Below are positions 18,051-27,167 of a DNA stretch of 41,299 bases, piece by piece. Location of the stretch: assembly GCA_012729225.1 (NCBI GenBank), contig JAAYDO010000104.1, positions 1 through 41,299 on the forward strand. The letters run 5' to 3'. Position 1 is the stretch's first letter. Every line of letters begins with the position of its first letter. Origin of the DNA: Bacteroidales bacterium. GTDB lineage: Bacteria; Bacteroidota; Bacteroidia; Bacteroidales; Bacteroidaceae. The notes beneath the pieces are model-generated. The model saw only the letters and a list, made by a program, of their open reading frames with translations. It ran no database searches and was not told where the DNA came from. A program made the translations under genes and the position numbers.

Positions 18051-18998
18051 TTAAAGTGGATAGTTCTCGAAGTCGTAGAGAACTGTGGAGAGGTATCGCT
18101 CGCCTGTGTCTGGGAGAAGAGCCACAATCACCTTGTCCTTGTTCTCTGGGAGTTTGGCCAATTCTGCTGCTGCATAGGCTGCCGCACCAGAGGAAATGCC
18201 TACGAGCACACCTTCAGTGGCTGCGAGTTTACGGCTGGTGAGGATTGCGGCATCATTGGGTGTCTTGAAAATCTCATCTACCGCCTCACGGTTGAATATC
18301 TGAGGGATGAATCCTGCTCCGATACCCTGAATCTTGTGAGCACCTGGTGCTTCACCGCTGAGCACGGCTGATGCCTCTGGTTCTACAGCCACAATCTTCA
18401 CATTAGGGTTGAGTTCCTTGAGGCGTTTGCCTATACCGCTCACAGTGCCTCCTGTGCCCACACCTGCCACGAAGATGTCAATCTTGCCATCAGTGTCACG
18501 CCAGATCTCTTCAGCAGTATTGGCATAGTGGGTTGCAGGATTGGCTGGGTTCTCAAACTGCTGGAGAATGATAGAGCCAGGAGTGGAGTCGCGAAGTTCT
18601 TCAGCCTTGGCAATAGCACCCTTCATGCCAGCAGAACCTGGTGTGAGAATCACCTTTGCACCATAAGCCTTCACGAGGTTGCGACGCTCGATGGACATGG
18701 TTTCTGGCATGGTGAGGATGAGTTTGTATCCTTTCACAGCACTGACAAAGGCGAGGCCTACACCAGTGTTGCCCGATGTTGGTTCGATGATGGTTGCGCC
18801 TGGTTGGATGACACCACGCTTTTCTGCATCGAGCACCATGGCGAGTGCAATGCGGTCTTTCACAGAACCTGCTGGATTGAAATATTCGAGTTTGGCGATA
18901 ATGTTTGTCTGGAGTTTCTCTTGTGCAGAGAAAGAACTGAGTTGCAGAAGCGGGGTGTTACCCACAAGATCTGTTAGTTGTTTTGCAATCTTAGTCAT
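18051..18998 (-). CDS. cysK: Cysteine synthase A (O-acetylserine sulfhydrylase)
   Basis: 315 residues. This PLP enzyme makes cysteine from O-acetylserine and sulfide. The PLP lysine is in NPAGSVKDRIAL (K47), the substrate loop is TSGNTGVGLAF (about 70-80), and the phosphate cup is GTGGTVSGIGK (about 176-186). The length is that of CysK rather than the shorter CysM. It has its own promoter at 19034-19066, next to metY on the same strand, so the two sulfide-fixing enzymes are neighbours but probably separately transcribed. Confidence 0.95.
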   Translation of the reverse strand: MTKIAKQLTDLVGNTPLLQLSSFSAQEKLQTNIIAKLEYFNPAGSVKDRIALAMVLDAEKRGVIQPGATIIEPTSGNTGVGLAFVSAVKGYKLILTMPETMSIERRNLVKAYGAKVILTPGSAGMKGAIAKAEELRDSTPGSIILQQFENPANPATHYANTAEEIWRDTDGKIDIFVAGVGTGGTVSGIGKRLKELNPNVKIVAVEPEASAVLSGEAPGAHKIQGIGAGFIPQIFNREAVDEIFKTPNDAAILTSRKLAATEGVLVGISSGAAAYAAAELAKLPENKDKVIVALLPDTGERYLSTVLYDFENYPL

Positions 18999-19033
18999 AA
19001 TATGAATGTTTTTTGTTATTGTATTTATTGGTG

Positions 19034-19066
19034 CAAATATACAAAATAATTAATGATATAATCAAT
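19034..19066 (-). promoter_or_regulatory. Promoter for cysK
   Basis: TATATTTG at 19034-19041 fits TAnnTTTG, with ATTG at 19063-19066 as a near -33 element at a 21-base spacing, within the usual range. The ATG lies 35 bases downstream. Confidence 0.6.
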
Positions 19067-19109
19067 GAAAGACTCAAAAAACGTTGATAGTGTTGATATT
19101 TGTCTTTTC

Positions 19110-20396
19110 TTAACTGATTTGAGCAAATGCCTGGTCAAGATCAGCGATGATGTCTTCAATGTGTTCCACTCCTATAGAGAGACGAACAGTGGTTGGAGTG
19201 ATGTGCTGTTCGTTGAGTTCTTCAGGACTGAGTTGTGAGTGTGTTGTGGTGTAGGGGTGAATGACGAGCGACTTGACATCAGCCACATTGGCGAGGAGAG
19301 AGAAGATTTGTAGAGAGTCGATAAACTTCCATGTGTCTTCCTGTGTGCCATTTATTTCGAATGTGAAGATGCTGCCACCGCCATTGGGGAAGTTCTTCTC
19401 AAAGAGCGCATGATCGGGGTGAGAAGCAAGGAGTGGATGGCTCACGCTCTTCACTTTGGGATGGTTGGCAAGGTATTCCACCACCTTTTGCGCATTGAAG
19501 ATATGACGCTCTATGCGGAGTGGAAGTGACTCTACACCCTGCAGAAGAATCCATGCGTTGAATGGGGAAATGGTGGCACCTGTGTCTCGGAGGATGACAG
19601 CACGGATACGTGTGACGAAGGCAGCCGCTCCTGCCACCTCTGCAAAGATTGCTCCATGATAGGAGGGGTCTGGCTTAGCGAGAGTAGGATACTTGTCAGC
19701 ATTGGCTTTGTAGTCAAAACGGCCTGCATCTACAATCACACCTCCGAGGCTTGAACCATGACCGCCGATGAACTTGGTGGCTGAATGAACGACCACATCT
19801 GCTCCGTGTTCGATAGGACGGAAGATGATAGGTGCAAAGGTGTTATCTACGATAACTATAGTGTTGTGTTTGTGTGCGATTTCTGCAATAACATCCAGAT
19901 CGGTCACATCACTGTTGGGATTGCCAAAGGTCTCTACAAAGACAGCCTTGGTGTTGGGACGGATAGCTGCTTCAAGAGCCTTGAGGTCGTGAGGATCGAC
20001 AATGGAATAATCTACTCCTTGAGTGCTGAGAGTATGGGTAATGAGATTGTACGAACCGCCATAGATGTTGTTGGCAGCAACAATGTGGTCACCATTCTGT
20101 GCAATGTTCTGGAGTGCATAAGTGACCGCAGCCGCACCAGAAGCAACTGCAAGACCTGCCACTCCTCCTTCGAGGGCTGTGATGCGGTCTTCAAATACTC
20201 CCTGAGTGGAGTTGGTCAGACGGCCATAGATGTTGCCTGCGTCGCGAAGACCAAAGCGGTCTGCTGCATGCTGAGAGTTGCGGAACACATACGATGTGGT
20301 CTGATAGATAGGCACAGCACGTGCGTCAGTTGCTGGATCTGGAGTCTCTTGTCCCACATGGAGGGCAAGTGTTTCAATGTGAAGTTTCTTTGTCAT
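19110..20396 (-). CDS. metY: O-acetylhomoserine sulfhydrylase / aminocarboxypropyltransferase
   Basis: 428 residues, the usual MetY length, longer than MetB or MetC (about 380-400). This PLP enzyme of the Cys/Met class makes homocysteine from O-acetylhomoserine and sulfide. It has YQTTSYVF near residue 30, GRLTNSTQ, the PLP-lysine segment VVHSATKFIGGHG (about 207-219) and the C-terminal RLSIGVEHIEDIIADL. Methionine gamma-lyase is a less likely alternative on length. Confidence 0.92.
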   Translation of the reverse strand: MTKKLHIETLALHVGQETPDPATDARAVPIYQTTSYVFRNSQHAADRFGLRDAGNIYGRLTNSTQGVFEDRITALEGGVAGLAVASGAAAVTYALQNIAQNGDHIVAANNIYGGSYNLITHTLSTQGVDYSIVDPHDLKALEAAIRPNTKAVFVETFGNPNSDVTDLDVIAEIAHKHNTIVIVDNTFAPIIFRPIEHGADVVVHSATKFIGGHGSSLGGVIVDAGRFDYKANADKYPTLAKPDPSYHGAIFAEVAGAAAFVTRIRAVILRDTGATISPFNAWILLQGVESLPLRIERHIFNAQKVVEYLANHPKVKSVSHPLLASHPDHALFEKNFPNGGGSIFTFEINGTQEDTWKFIDSLQIFSLLANVADVKSLVIHPYTTTHSQLSPEELNEQHITPTTVRLSIGVEHIEDIIADLDQAFAQIS

Positions 20397-20505
20397 AGTT
20401 GTGTATTTTTTATTTGATTATAATTGCTTGGTTGATTGATTGCATTGTGTTCATTCAATGCGTTGATGTTTTGTCTCATAGTGTCTTGTTTTACTATTGA
20501 CGATG

Positions 20506-20537
20506 CAAAGGTACGATGTTTCAGATGTATTCTCCAA
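20506..20537 (-). promoter_or_regulatory. Promoter for metY
   Basis: TACCTTTG at 20506-20513 with TTGG at 20534-20537 and 20 bases between them. The leader to the metY ATG is about 105 bases. Confidence 0.6.
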
Positions 20538-20693
20538 TAAAAAGCATCAACATTAGAAAATTAATCTTAGAAGAGATTCTTCCATAGAAAATTTATATTG
20601 ATGGTATTTGGCTTTTAACATTTTTATACGAGTATGAATCCCTGTCTCTTCATACGAACAAAGGAGCTTTTACATCATTTTCTCCTGAAGAAC

Positions 20694-20725
20694 TTTGGTC
20701 TTGTCGGGAGAAAGAAGTAATTTTG
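20694..20725 (+). promoter_or_regulatory. Promoter for the double PAP2 gene
   Basis: TTTG at 20694-20697, 20 bases, then TAATTTTG at 20718-20725: a perfect match to the Bacteroidetes -33/-7 consensus. The ATG follows 35 bases later. Confidence 0.8.
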
Positions 20726-20759
20726 TACCCTATACATTATATATAATAAAGACCTTCAG

Positions 20760-22157
20760 ATGAAATTGATGTACTTAAGGATAACAGCCGTTACCTTCGC
20801 GCTATGTTGCCTGCTCACCACGACAGCCCAAACGACAAAGGGTAAACCTTCCTATGAAACGTATTTCCACACAGCCGAATTGCCAGATGCAAGTGTGTAT
20901 CTCCCTGCTCCGCCCGACACGTCGAGTGTGGCTTTTGTAGATGACTTCATGCAGTGGGTGTGGGGAAAGTCTGTGAGAAACACGTTGCGTGGAATACAGG
21001 CAAGTGATGATTCTTATTATGGAGCAGGGAGGCTGGCCCAGGTGTTTGGCGATGCTATAGGCATAAGGATTTCTCGCAAAGAGACACCAGCCATGTGGCG
21101 ACTCATTCACCGAGTGGGCGAGACGGGCAATAAGGCTACGAACTTGGCAAAGAGGAAATACATGAGGAGAAGACCATTTATGGTGATAAATGAACGCACT
21201 TGGGGTAAATATGATGATGAAGCGGACTTGCGACCCAATGGTTCTTTTCCTTCAGGACATACAGGATTTGGGTGGAGTGCCGCTTTGGCTATGGCAGAAG
21301 TCGCTCCCGAGGCTCAGGACACCTTGCTGCGAAAGGGCTACGAATATGGTGAGAGTAGAGTGATTGTGGGCGCACACTGGCAGAGCGATGTGGATGCTGG
21401 ATATATGGCCGCTTCTGCTGCTTGGGCAAGGATGCACACATCCTCTGAATATATAAATGATTTGAAGGAGGCAAAGGCAGAATACCGACGCATCAAGGGG
21501 ATAAAGACCAAAAAGGTGGAAGCGGAATACCCACGAGTGGAAAGAGTGATGAACCTGCCTTCAGATTCTTCCACCTTCCGCATGTATGGCGATTGGTCTG
21601 CATATTGGTTGTCTAAGTCTGTGAGGGAAACGGAGCGTGGACAAGAGGCTGTAGAGGATGCGGACTGCACAGAAGAGAGTTTCATGAACTGTTTCTCTCC
21701 CTGTGTAAAGATGACCTTGAGCGAAAAGGATACACCTCAGATAGCGGAGTTGATGAAGAAGGTGTTTGCTGAACTCTGCGTTGTATCGGGCGATGCCAAG
21801 GATGCCACCTTCCGTACAAGACCTTTTGCCCGAATGGGTGAGAGTTCTGGCATAGAAGAACTCAATGACCATTACCTAAAATCATCCAGTTTCCCTTCGG
21901 CTCACTCCATGTTGGGGTGGGGCTTAGCACTTGCATTGGTGGAGGTGATGCCCGATTGTCAGAATGAACTACTCTTGAGAGGTTATGAATATGGCAGAAG
22001 CCGAACCATCTTAGGACTTCACTTTGAGAGTGATGTGAAGGCTGGCAGAGTGATGGCAGCATGTGCATTGGCAAGAATGCATGCAGATACAGACTTTCTT
22101 AAGATGATGGAGGAGGCAAGGAAGGAATATACGAAACTGAAGAAACGACAAAACTGA
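20760..22157 (+). CDS. Exported protein with two tandem PAP2 (class A acid phosphatase) domains
   Basis: 465 residues with a signal peptide (MKLMYLRITAVTFALCC, cut near TTAQ). Two complete PAP2 units follow. In the first, K131 to R138-P139 forms KxxxxxxRP, PSGH is 164-167, and S199-R200/H206/D210 forms SRxxxxxHxxxD. In the second, K347/R354-P355, PSAH 379-382 and S414-R415/H421/D425 match the same pattern. The usual family member has one such domain in about 250 residues, so this is an internal duplication with both sites apparently active. It probably acts as a periplasmic phosphomonoesterase; the substrate is unknown. It stands alone, with its own promoter. Confidence 0.88.
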   Translation: MKLMYLRITAVTFALCCLLTTTAQTTKGKPSYETYFHTAELPDASVYLPAPPDTSSVAFVDDFMQWVWGKSVRNTLRGIQASDDSYYGAGRLAQVFGDAIGIRISRKETPAMWRLIHRVGETGNKATNLAKRKYMRRRPFMVINERTWGKYDDEADLRPNGSFPSGHTGFGWSAALAMAEVAPEAQDTLLRKGYEYGESRVIVGAHWQSDVDAGYMAASAAWARMHTSSEYINDLKEAKAEYRRIKGIKTKKVEAEYPRVERVMNLPSDSSTFRMYGDWSAYWLSKSVRETERGQEAVEDADCTEESFMNCFSPCVKMTLSEKDTPQIAELMKKVFAELCVVSGDAKDATFRTRPFARMGESSGIEELNDHYLKSSSFPSAHSMLGWGLALALVEVMPDCQNELLLRGYEYGRSRTILGLHFESDVKAGRVMAACALARMHADTDFLKMMEEARKEYTKLKKRQN

Positions 22158-22279
22158 TTGGCGAGAGCAAGAACCAGACGTGAAGAGTACCATCTTGATG
22201 GCAGCAAGCTTGAATTCAATTGAATGTTTCATTGAAACTAATCTATTGTGTCCAACTTTTGGGGTTCACTTCACAGATG

Positions 22280-22404
22280 TCTCAATTGTCTCAATCTCAT
22301 CCCTTCTGATACGTATGTCCTTAAAACACTCGATTCGTATTTTGACTTTTTTGCCTCTTGTGCCACAGTGCATATCTGGGTGATTGAGATTGAGACAAGT
22401 GAGA
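22280..22404. repeat. Inverted repeat with 20-base arms
   Basis: The arms at 22280-22299 (TCTCAATTGTCTCAATCTCA) and 22385-22404 are complementary at 19 of 20 positions, with 85 bases between them. Partial pairing continues inward after a 3-base bulge (tcatccc with gggtgat). It has no T run and is not a standard terminator. Confidence 0.75.
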
Positions 22405-22440
22405 TAAGGAAAGAAAAAATGGTGGAATTATCCCATACTC

Positions 22441-22473
22441 CTATCGAAGGTCTATCGAAGGCATATCGAAGGC
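22441..22473. repeat. 11-base tandem repeat, three units, second copy
   Basis: Units ctatcgaaggt, ctatcgaaggc and atatcgaaggc start at 22441, 22452 and 22463. They match the array at 7645-7677 in unit, copy number and following bases. Confidence 0.85.
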
Positions 22474-22551
22474 TTGCAGAAGCATGGGGAGAGGCTTTTT
22501 GTCCGTGAAGGGATTTTGTCGTGTTGCTTCCACACAAGTGGCATGATGAAC

Positions 22552-22584
22552 AAAAAGCCCTCAGTCTTTTTAAGGCTGAGGGCT
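22552..22584 (-). terminator. Terminator of the surface protein unit
   Basis: On the minus strand, AGCCCTCAG pairs with CTGAGGGCT (9 bp, extended by CTT/AAG across a mismatch) and is followed by TTTTTG. It lies about 45 bases beyond the stop of the 60-residue gene. Confidence 0.85.
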
Positions 22585-22629
22585 ACATGAACCATAAAAC
22601 TATTTTTGCTCAAATAGATTGCAGGGGGT

Positions 22630-22812
22630 TCAGAAGAGGGGCTCTTCCCAAAACTCATCATCGAGGAATATAAATTCCTTGCTTGCCGCAGGTTCTGTGG
22701 CTGGTTCTTCACTGATTCCTGTTTTGAATGACCCTACAAGGCAACTTTCATTCATCCCAATTTCTATTACACTGATATTGGGGACTAAATACTTTTTCTT
22801 TTCCATTTTCAT
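22630..22812 (-). CDS. Small protein (60 residues) coupled to the surface protein gene
   Basis: The ATG at 22812 overlaps the TGA of the upstream surface protein frame as ATGA, and a terminator follows, so it is expected to be translated. The sequence starts MKMEKKKYLVPNISVIEI, has a CLVGSF segment near residue 24 and an acidic, aromatic tail (EFIFLDDEFWEEP). Small Prevotella and Bacteroides proteins of this form (a K-rich start, then YxxPxxxVxEI and a small-residue turn) are familiar to me, but I know of no function. There is no signal peptide. A precursor peptide or an accessory of export are possibilities only. Confidence 0.7.
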   Translation of the reverse strand: MKMEKKKYLVPNISVIEIGMNESCLVGSFKTGISEEPATEPAASKEFIFLDDEFWEEPLF

Positions 22813-25800
22813 TTACTATTATAAGTTTTCTTTCCGTCCTTAATATAGACACCCTTAGGCTGACCATCAAGCGTAGTGCCGATGTAGCGACCCTGCATGT
22901 CGTAGTAGCGCACAGTGCCGTCACGGTCGGTGGTCTCGATGGTGCGAATGTCTGTGGTCTCACCTTCCAGCAAGAGAGCCAAAGGCTTGGCTTCCCGTGT
23001 TTCCGATAGAGTGAGGTAGGCACGGTAAGGAGGGATATTGACCGCATCGTCGCCGGCAGTCACCTTGTGGAACTGACCGTCACTCTGCAAGATGTAAGCA
23101 CCAGCGGCTGCAGCCTCGGCATTGCTCATACTGGTGTAGGTGGCGCACCATTGGATGCCGTTGCCTTCGTTGGCCACAGGCTCGGCTTCAATCCAGACCC
23201 CATCGCAATCCAGGTAATCCATATCGTTCTGTGGAATGACGAGATAGGGTTGGTAAGCCGAGAAGGGTATAGGGAACTCCCTGCCCAGATCGTCTGCGCG
23301 AGATACCTCGCTGAATAGGGCAACGTCACCGTCTATCTTCTTGAGCGTATATACTTTGTCATCCGCACTACTTACCTGCTTCCAATCGTATGGCAGGACA
23401 ACGGTGTAGGCCTTACTGGCTGTGAAACTGCGATCGATGTGGAATTGGTAGGCGTAGAACTGCAAACCTGCGGGCATACATTCGGTAGGTTTGAAAAGTT
23501 CACACTGCCAATTTTGTGCAATCGGATTGTTGTTGTAATATACATAGTTGGCGTTGCTCACCTTGCTTTCGTCGTAGAAGCTCGGCATTTCGCCCAACTG
23601 CTGCGCCCAGTAGCACTGGTCGGTGCGCCCGGCTTGCAGGAGGTTCGTCACCTCGCCGTTCTTGAGTTGTTTCTCCGTCACCTGTGTGCCTTGCAATTTT
23701 CCGCAAGAATTGAGGTAGAAACAGTGATTGAGCGTGAGGTCGCCATTGCTGCTGCCGACAAAGGTTCCACTCCAATCGGTAACGTTGTTCGTGCCCAAGT
23801 AGAGACAGTTGTTCAGAATGCAGTTACCATCTGAGTACTGGATGAATCCACCCCAACTCCTTTGAGCATTACTGTTAGTACCATTGAAAGATCCTGTAAC
23901 CATGCAGTCGTTGAGGGTGAGGGTTGCGCCACTACGTACACTCTGTACCAAGCCACCAGAATTGGCACTTTGTGATGAAGTGGAGGTAATCGTAATATTT
24001 AGAGCACCGACACATTTCGAAATCGTATTCGTACCGAAAACATTGCCAATTGGCGCTCCGTAACCACTGTTTGTGCCATTCATCTGGCCCTTAAAGATGA
24101 CGTTGCGGATAATGGCATCCTGAATATATTCAAACAAATATATGCCTGAGCTTAAATTCCAATTCAGAGTGATACTGTGGCCGCCACCGTCGAACGTACC
24201 ACCATATTTAATATTATTCTCCCCCACCTTCATGGCCCAGATATCATTTAAATTGTTAGAATAACCCAAGTCGATATCCGCCGTCAGGCGACCGTTCAGC
24301 ACGTTACGTCCACCATTTACAAGTGCGCAGAACGCCTTCCAGTCGTCCTTCGTGGCTATGTCGTAGTATTCATGCTCAACAAGCGTAACGACGACGTCCT
24401 TGTCGCCAGTCACTGGGGTCGATGCGTTGAAGTCGTCGGCAAAGGTCATCGTATAGTAATAGTGGTCATTACAATTTTCGTCCATGAGACCTTCCAACAC
24501 TGGCAAAGCACCATAAACGCTCTTATCCTGATTGGCATAACGTGTGGAAAGGAGTTGTTCATCCTTCTTAAACGTAACCTTATACACACGTCGCGTAGCA
24601 TCGGCTGTGGGCAGTGGTGCATCTTCTGCACCAAGCATCTGTCCCCAGAACTGGTCGGTTCTGTCGCCTTGTAAGAGATGCGCCACCTCGCCACTCTTCA
24701 ACTGATCTTCCGTCACCTGTGTGCCCTGTGCTGTGCCGCAAGGGTTGAGATAGTAGCAGTTGGTGATGGTGGCGTTCTTTGCAAAGGTTCTGCTCCAGAC
24801 TCCGCCGTTATTGCTGCCCAGATAAAGGCTGTTGCTGATGGTGCAGACGGCTTCCTGACTATACACAAAGCCACTCATTCCCCAGCTGCCCCCTTCGTCC
24901 GTGGCGTTGAACGTTCCTTTGACGATGCAGTCGGTGATGGTCAGGTCGCCTTTTTGGTATGCGTTAAGATATACCAATCCAGATGCACCGCATGCACCAC
25001 CATAGGCGTAGCTGCTGGTGATGTCCACTTCGCTGATGCAGCCGGAGATGGTGGTTTTTCCCACAACTCGGTCTATCAGCCCTGATGTTCCTTGGAAATC
25101 TGTTGTTATCTGCCCCTTGGTGTGCAGGTTCTTGATGGTCGCTCCACCCGATGTATAAAAGAATGGTGCTGCCTCAGCTTTACTGATATTCCAGTTCAGA
25201 GAGAGCGTGTGGCCGTCGCCATCGAAGGTGCCTGAATAGTGATTGCCATAGTTTCCTATCATCCACACGTTACTGCCGAGGTCAATATTCTTGGTCAATT
25301 TGGCATCTACGGTAATCTGCCCGCCGTTCACGAGGTCGCAGAATGCTTTCCAGTCGTCAGCTGTGGCAATCTCGAAGTATTCCTTGTCGGTGAGGGTGAC
25401 GGCTACGGTCTTGTCGGCTGTTACTGCGGTCGATGTGTTGAAGCCGTCGTCAAAGGCGAGGGTATAGTAGTGGTGGGCGTCGTAGCTGCTGCCGAGAATT
25501 TCCTGCAAGGTGGGCAGAGTGCCATTGATACCCTTACCCGTGTTGGCATAGCGCGTGGTCACCACCTTGTCATTGTAAGTGAAGTCCACCTTATAGATAT
25601 GCTTGGCAGCGTCGGCCGTGGGTTGCGGCTCGGTGTCGGTTCCGATGGTCTGCCCCCACACGTTGTCCGTCCTGCCATTCTGCAACAGATAGGGCACCTC
25701 GCCGCTCTTCAGCTGTTCGGCAGTGACCTGCGTACCCTGAGCCGTGCCGCAGGCATTGAGGTAGTAGCTGTTGTTGAGAGTGGCATGGCTTGCAAATGTA

Positions 25801-27167
25801 TTTGCCCATGCCCCTCCGTTGTTGTTGCCTGCGTAGAGGCAGTTGTTCATAACACTTGTGCCATTTTTGTCATTTTCGTAATGAGTAAACCCATTCATTC
25901 TAATTTCGTCCTTATTTGTCGTGGTGTGGATGTTTCCCAAAACAAGGCAATCGTTGAAGGTTAGCGTCCCGCCGTAGACACGGGATACCATGCCACATAT
26001 CGTCCATGTGGAATATTTACTGCTACTGCCACCTGTAAGATTCACCTCGCTAATGCATTTGGTGATGGTCGTTGTGCCGTTGGAAGAAGAAGCTAATCCT
26101 GCTATATCAGCATCTTTGGCAGTGATCTGCCCCTTGGTGTGGAGATTCTTGATGGTAGCATTTCCCAAAAAGGTGAATGGGGCTAAACGGGTTTTTCCTG
26201 TCGCAGTCCAATTCAGCGAAAGTGTATGACCTCCACCGTCGAAAGTACCTGAATATAGAAAAGTGCTCCCCCACGTGATGATGTCCGTTCCCAAATCCAC
26301 ATCGGCAGTCATTGTGACGTTGACGTTTGTATTCTTTCCTGTCTGCATAAAATTGACAAACGTCTGCCAGTCGGCCTTCGAGCCGATACGCATCTCGTTG
26401 TCCACGGTGACGGTGTAGGTGAGTTTCTTCTCGTTGTACTTGTTGGTCTGGGGAATGGTGATGGTGATGGTTGCCGTCTTGCCGTAGCCCGAGCCGCCGA
26501 AAATGAGTTTGGCGCTATTGCCTGTGGGTTTTACGACGCTTTCATCGGAGGAACTGTAGGTACATTGATTCCACGTGGGGCGGTAATCACTGGGCATATC
26601 TTGCAATGTCGGCATGTTTATGGTTTCCCATGCCTTCATCGTCTTTGAGGTCCACTCGAGCGAGGGATTGAGATCTCTGCGGTAGATATCTATAGTGGCG
26701 GTGGCAGTGCCCTTGGCATAGTTGGCATCGGCATTATATGTGGCGGTAAGCGTTCCCTTGCCAATTGCTCTGGTGGTGAGCACATTGTTGCTGATGGAGG
26801 CGATATTGGCATTGTTCACCGCATAGCTGATCGATAGGCTGTTCGGATTGGTGAGACAGGAGCTGAGATCCATAGTCTCTCCCAGACACGGGTCATAAGT
26901 GGTCTGGCTGAAACTGATCCCAGGGTCCTTCACATATTCGATGGTGTATTTTTGGAATGTTGCTGCGATCTCTCCCGTATTTTTGAGGGTGATGCTCTGC
27001 AGGGGTGCGTCATAGTTGCTGATGTCGCCTTCGCCCAGATACAGATCGGGATTGGAAGAACACTTAATGTTTCCCGTATGGTTTTGAAAATCAGAATCTT
27101 TTATTTTGAACGAGCGAATGCGCCATCCTGCCTTGCAGTTGATGACGACAGTGCTCCCCCCGCCATT
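22809..27167 (-). CDS. Large repeat-containing surface protein, main reading frame (3' part of a frameshifted gene)
   Basis: The frame is open from 27167, just before a run of six G, to the stop at 22809. A conventional start could be the GTG at 26933 (1374 residues), but coding sequence clearly continues upstream, so the true N-terminus is in the other frame. Counted from 26933, an Ig-like segment (about 1-170) is followed by three repeats of about 340 residues beginning near 176, 517 and 854. Each has a DWxxF start, a DIDLG strand, GTFDGGGHxLxLNWN, short GLUG-like beta-helix turns (KNLHTKGQI, CISEV) and YYLNxCGTAQGTQVT. The C-terminus (YYDMQGRYIG, then GVYIKDGKK) resembles a type IX secretion sorting domain. 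It is probably a secreted or surface-bound beta-helix protein; the target is unknown. Confidence 0.8.
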   Translation of the reverse strand, partial: NGGGSTVVINCKAGWRIRSFKIKDSDFQNHTGNIKCSSNPDLYLGEGDISNYDAPLQSITLKNTGEIAATFQKYTIEYVKDPGISFSQTTYDPCLGETMDLSSCLTNPNSLSISYAVNNANIASISNNVLTTRAIGKGTLTATYNADANYAKGTATATIDIYRRDLNPSLEWTSKTMKAWETINMPTLQDMPSDYRPTWNQCTYSSSDESVVKPTGNSAKLIFGGSGYGKTATITITIPQTNKYNEKKLTYTVTVDNEMRIGSKADWQTFVNFMQTGKNTNVNVTMTADVDLGTDIITWGSTFLYSGTFDGGGHTLSLNWTATGKTRLAPFTFLGNATIKNLHTKGQITAKDADIAGLASSSNGTTTITKCISEVNLTGGSSSKYSTWTICGMVSRVYGGTLTFNDCLVLGNIHTTTNKDEIRMNGFTHYENDKNGTSVMNNCLYAGNNNGGAWANTFASHATLNNSYYLNACGTAQGTQVTAEQLKSGEVPYLLQNGRTDNVWGQTIGTDTEPQPTADAAKHIYKVDFTYNDKVVTTRYANTGKGINGTLPTLQEILGSSYDAHHYYTLAFDDGFNTSTAVTADKTVAVTLTDKEYFEIATADDWKAFCDLVNGGQITVDAKLTKNIDLGSNVWMIGNYGNHYSGTFDGDGHTLSLNWNISKAEAAPFFYTSGGATIKNLHTKGQITTDFQGTSGLIDRVVGKTTISGCISEVDITSSYAYGGACGASGLVYLNAYQKGDLTITDCIVKGTFNATDEGGSWGMSGFVYSQEAVCTISNSLYLGSNNGGVWSRTFAKNATITNCYYLNPCGTAQGTQVTEDQLKSGEVAHLLQGDRTDQFWGQMLGAEDAPLPTADATRRVYKVTFKKDEQLLSTRYANQDKSVYGALPVLEGLMDENCNDHYYYTMTFADDFNASTPVTGDKDVVVTLVEHEYYDIATKDDWKAFCALVNGGRNVLNGRLTADIDLGYSNNLNDIWAMKVGENNIKYGGTFDGGGHSITLNWNLSSGIYLFEYIQDAIIRNVIFKGQMNGTNSGYGAPIGNVFGTNTISKCVGALNITITSTSSQSANSGGLVQSVRSGATLTLNDCMVTGSFNGTNSNAQRSWGGFIQYSDGNCILNNCLYLGTNNVTDWSGTFVGSSNGDLTLNHCFYLNSCGKLQGTQVTEKQLKNGEVTNLLQAGRTDQCYWAQQLGEMPSFYDESKVSNANYVYYNNNPIAQNWQCELFKPTECMPAGLQFYAYQFHIDRSFTASKAYTVVLPYDWKQVSSADDKVYTLKKIDGDVALFSEVSRADDLGREFPIPFSAYQPYLVIPQNDMDYLDCDGVWIEAEPVANEGNGIQWCATYTSMSNAEAAAAGAYILQSDGQFHKVTAGDDAVNIPPYRAYLTLSETREAKPLALLLEGETTDIRTIETTDRDGTVRYYDMQGRYIGTTLDGQPKGVYIKDGKKTYNSK

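Larger units (their letters stand above)
20397..20759. other. Divergent intergenic region between metY and the PAP2 gene
   Basis: It holds one promoter in each direction: the metY promoter at 20506-20537 and the PAP2 promoter at 20694-20725. I found no SAM riboswitch-like fold in the roughly 110-base metY leader. Confidence 0.6.
22158..22629. other. Intergenic stretch between convergent genes
   Basis: It contains a long inverted repeat (22280-22404), the second copy of the 11-base repeat (22441-22473) and the terminator of the minus-strand surface protein unit (22552-22584). A 12-bp palindrome, ATTCAATTGAAT, is at 22214-22225. The short open frames here overlap one another in both strands and look accidental. 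Confidence 0.6.

Noticed and set aside
22180-22712. Several frames of 67-88 codons in the PAP2/surface protein gap
   Set aside because: They overlap each other on both strands and cross the inverted repeat and terminator.
22809-26933. Taking the GTG at 26933 as a genuine start of the surface protein
   Set aside because: Well-formed coding sequence continues about 75 codons upstream in the same frame to the G tract, and this start would lack a signal peptide.
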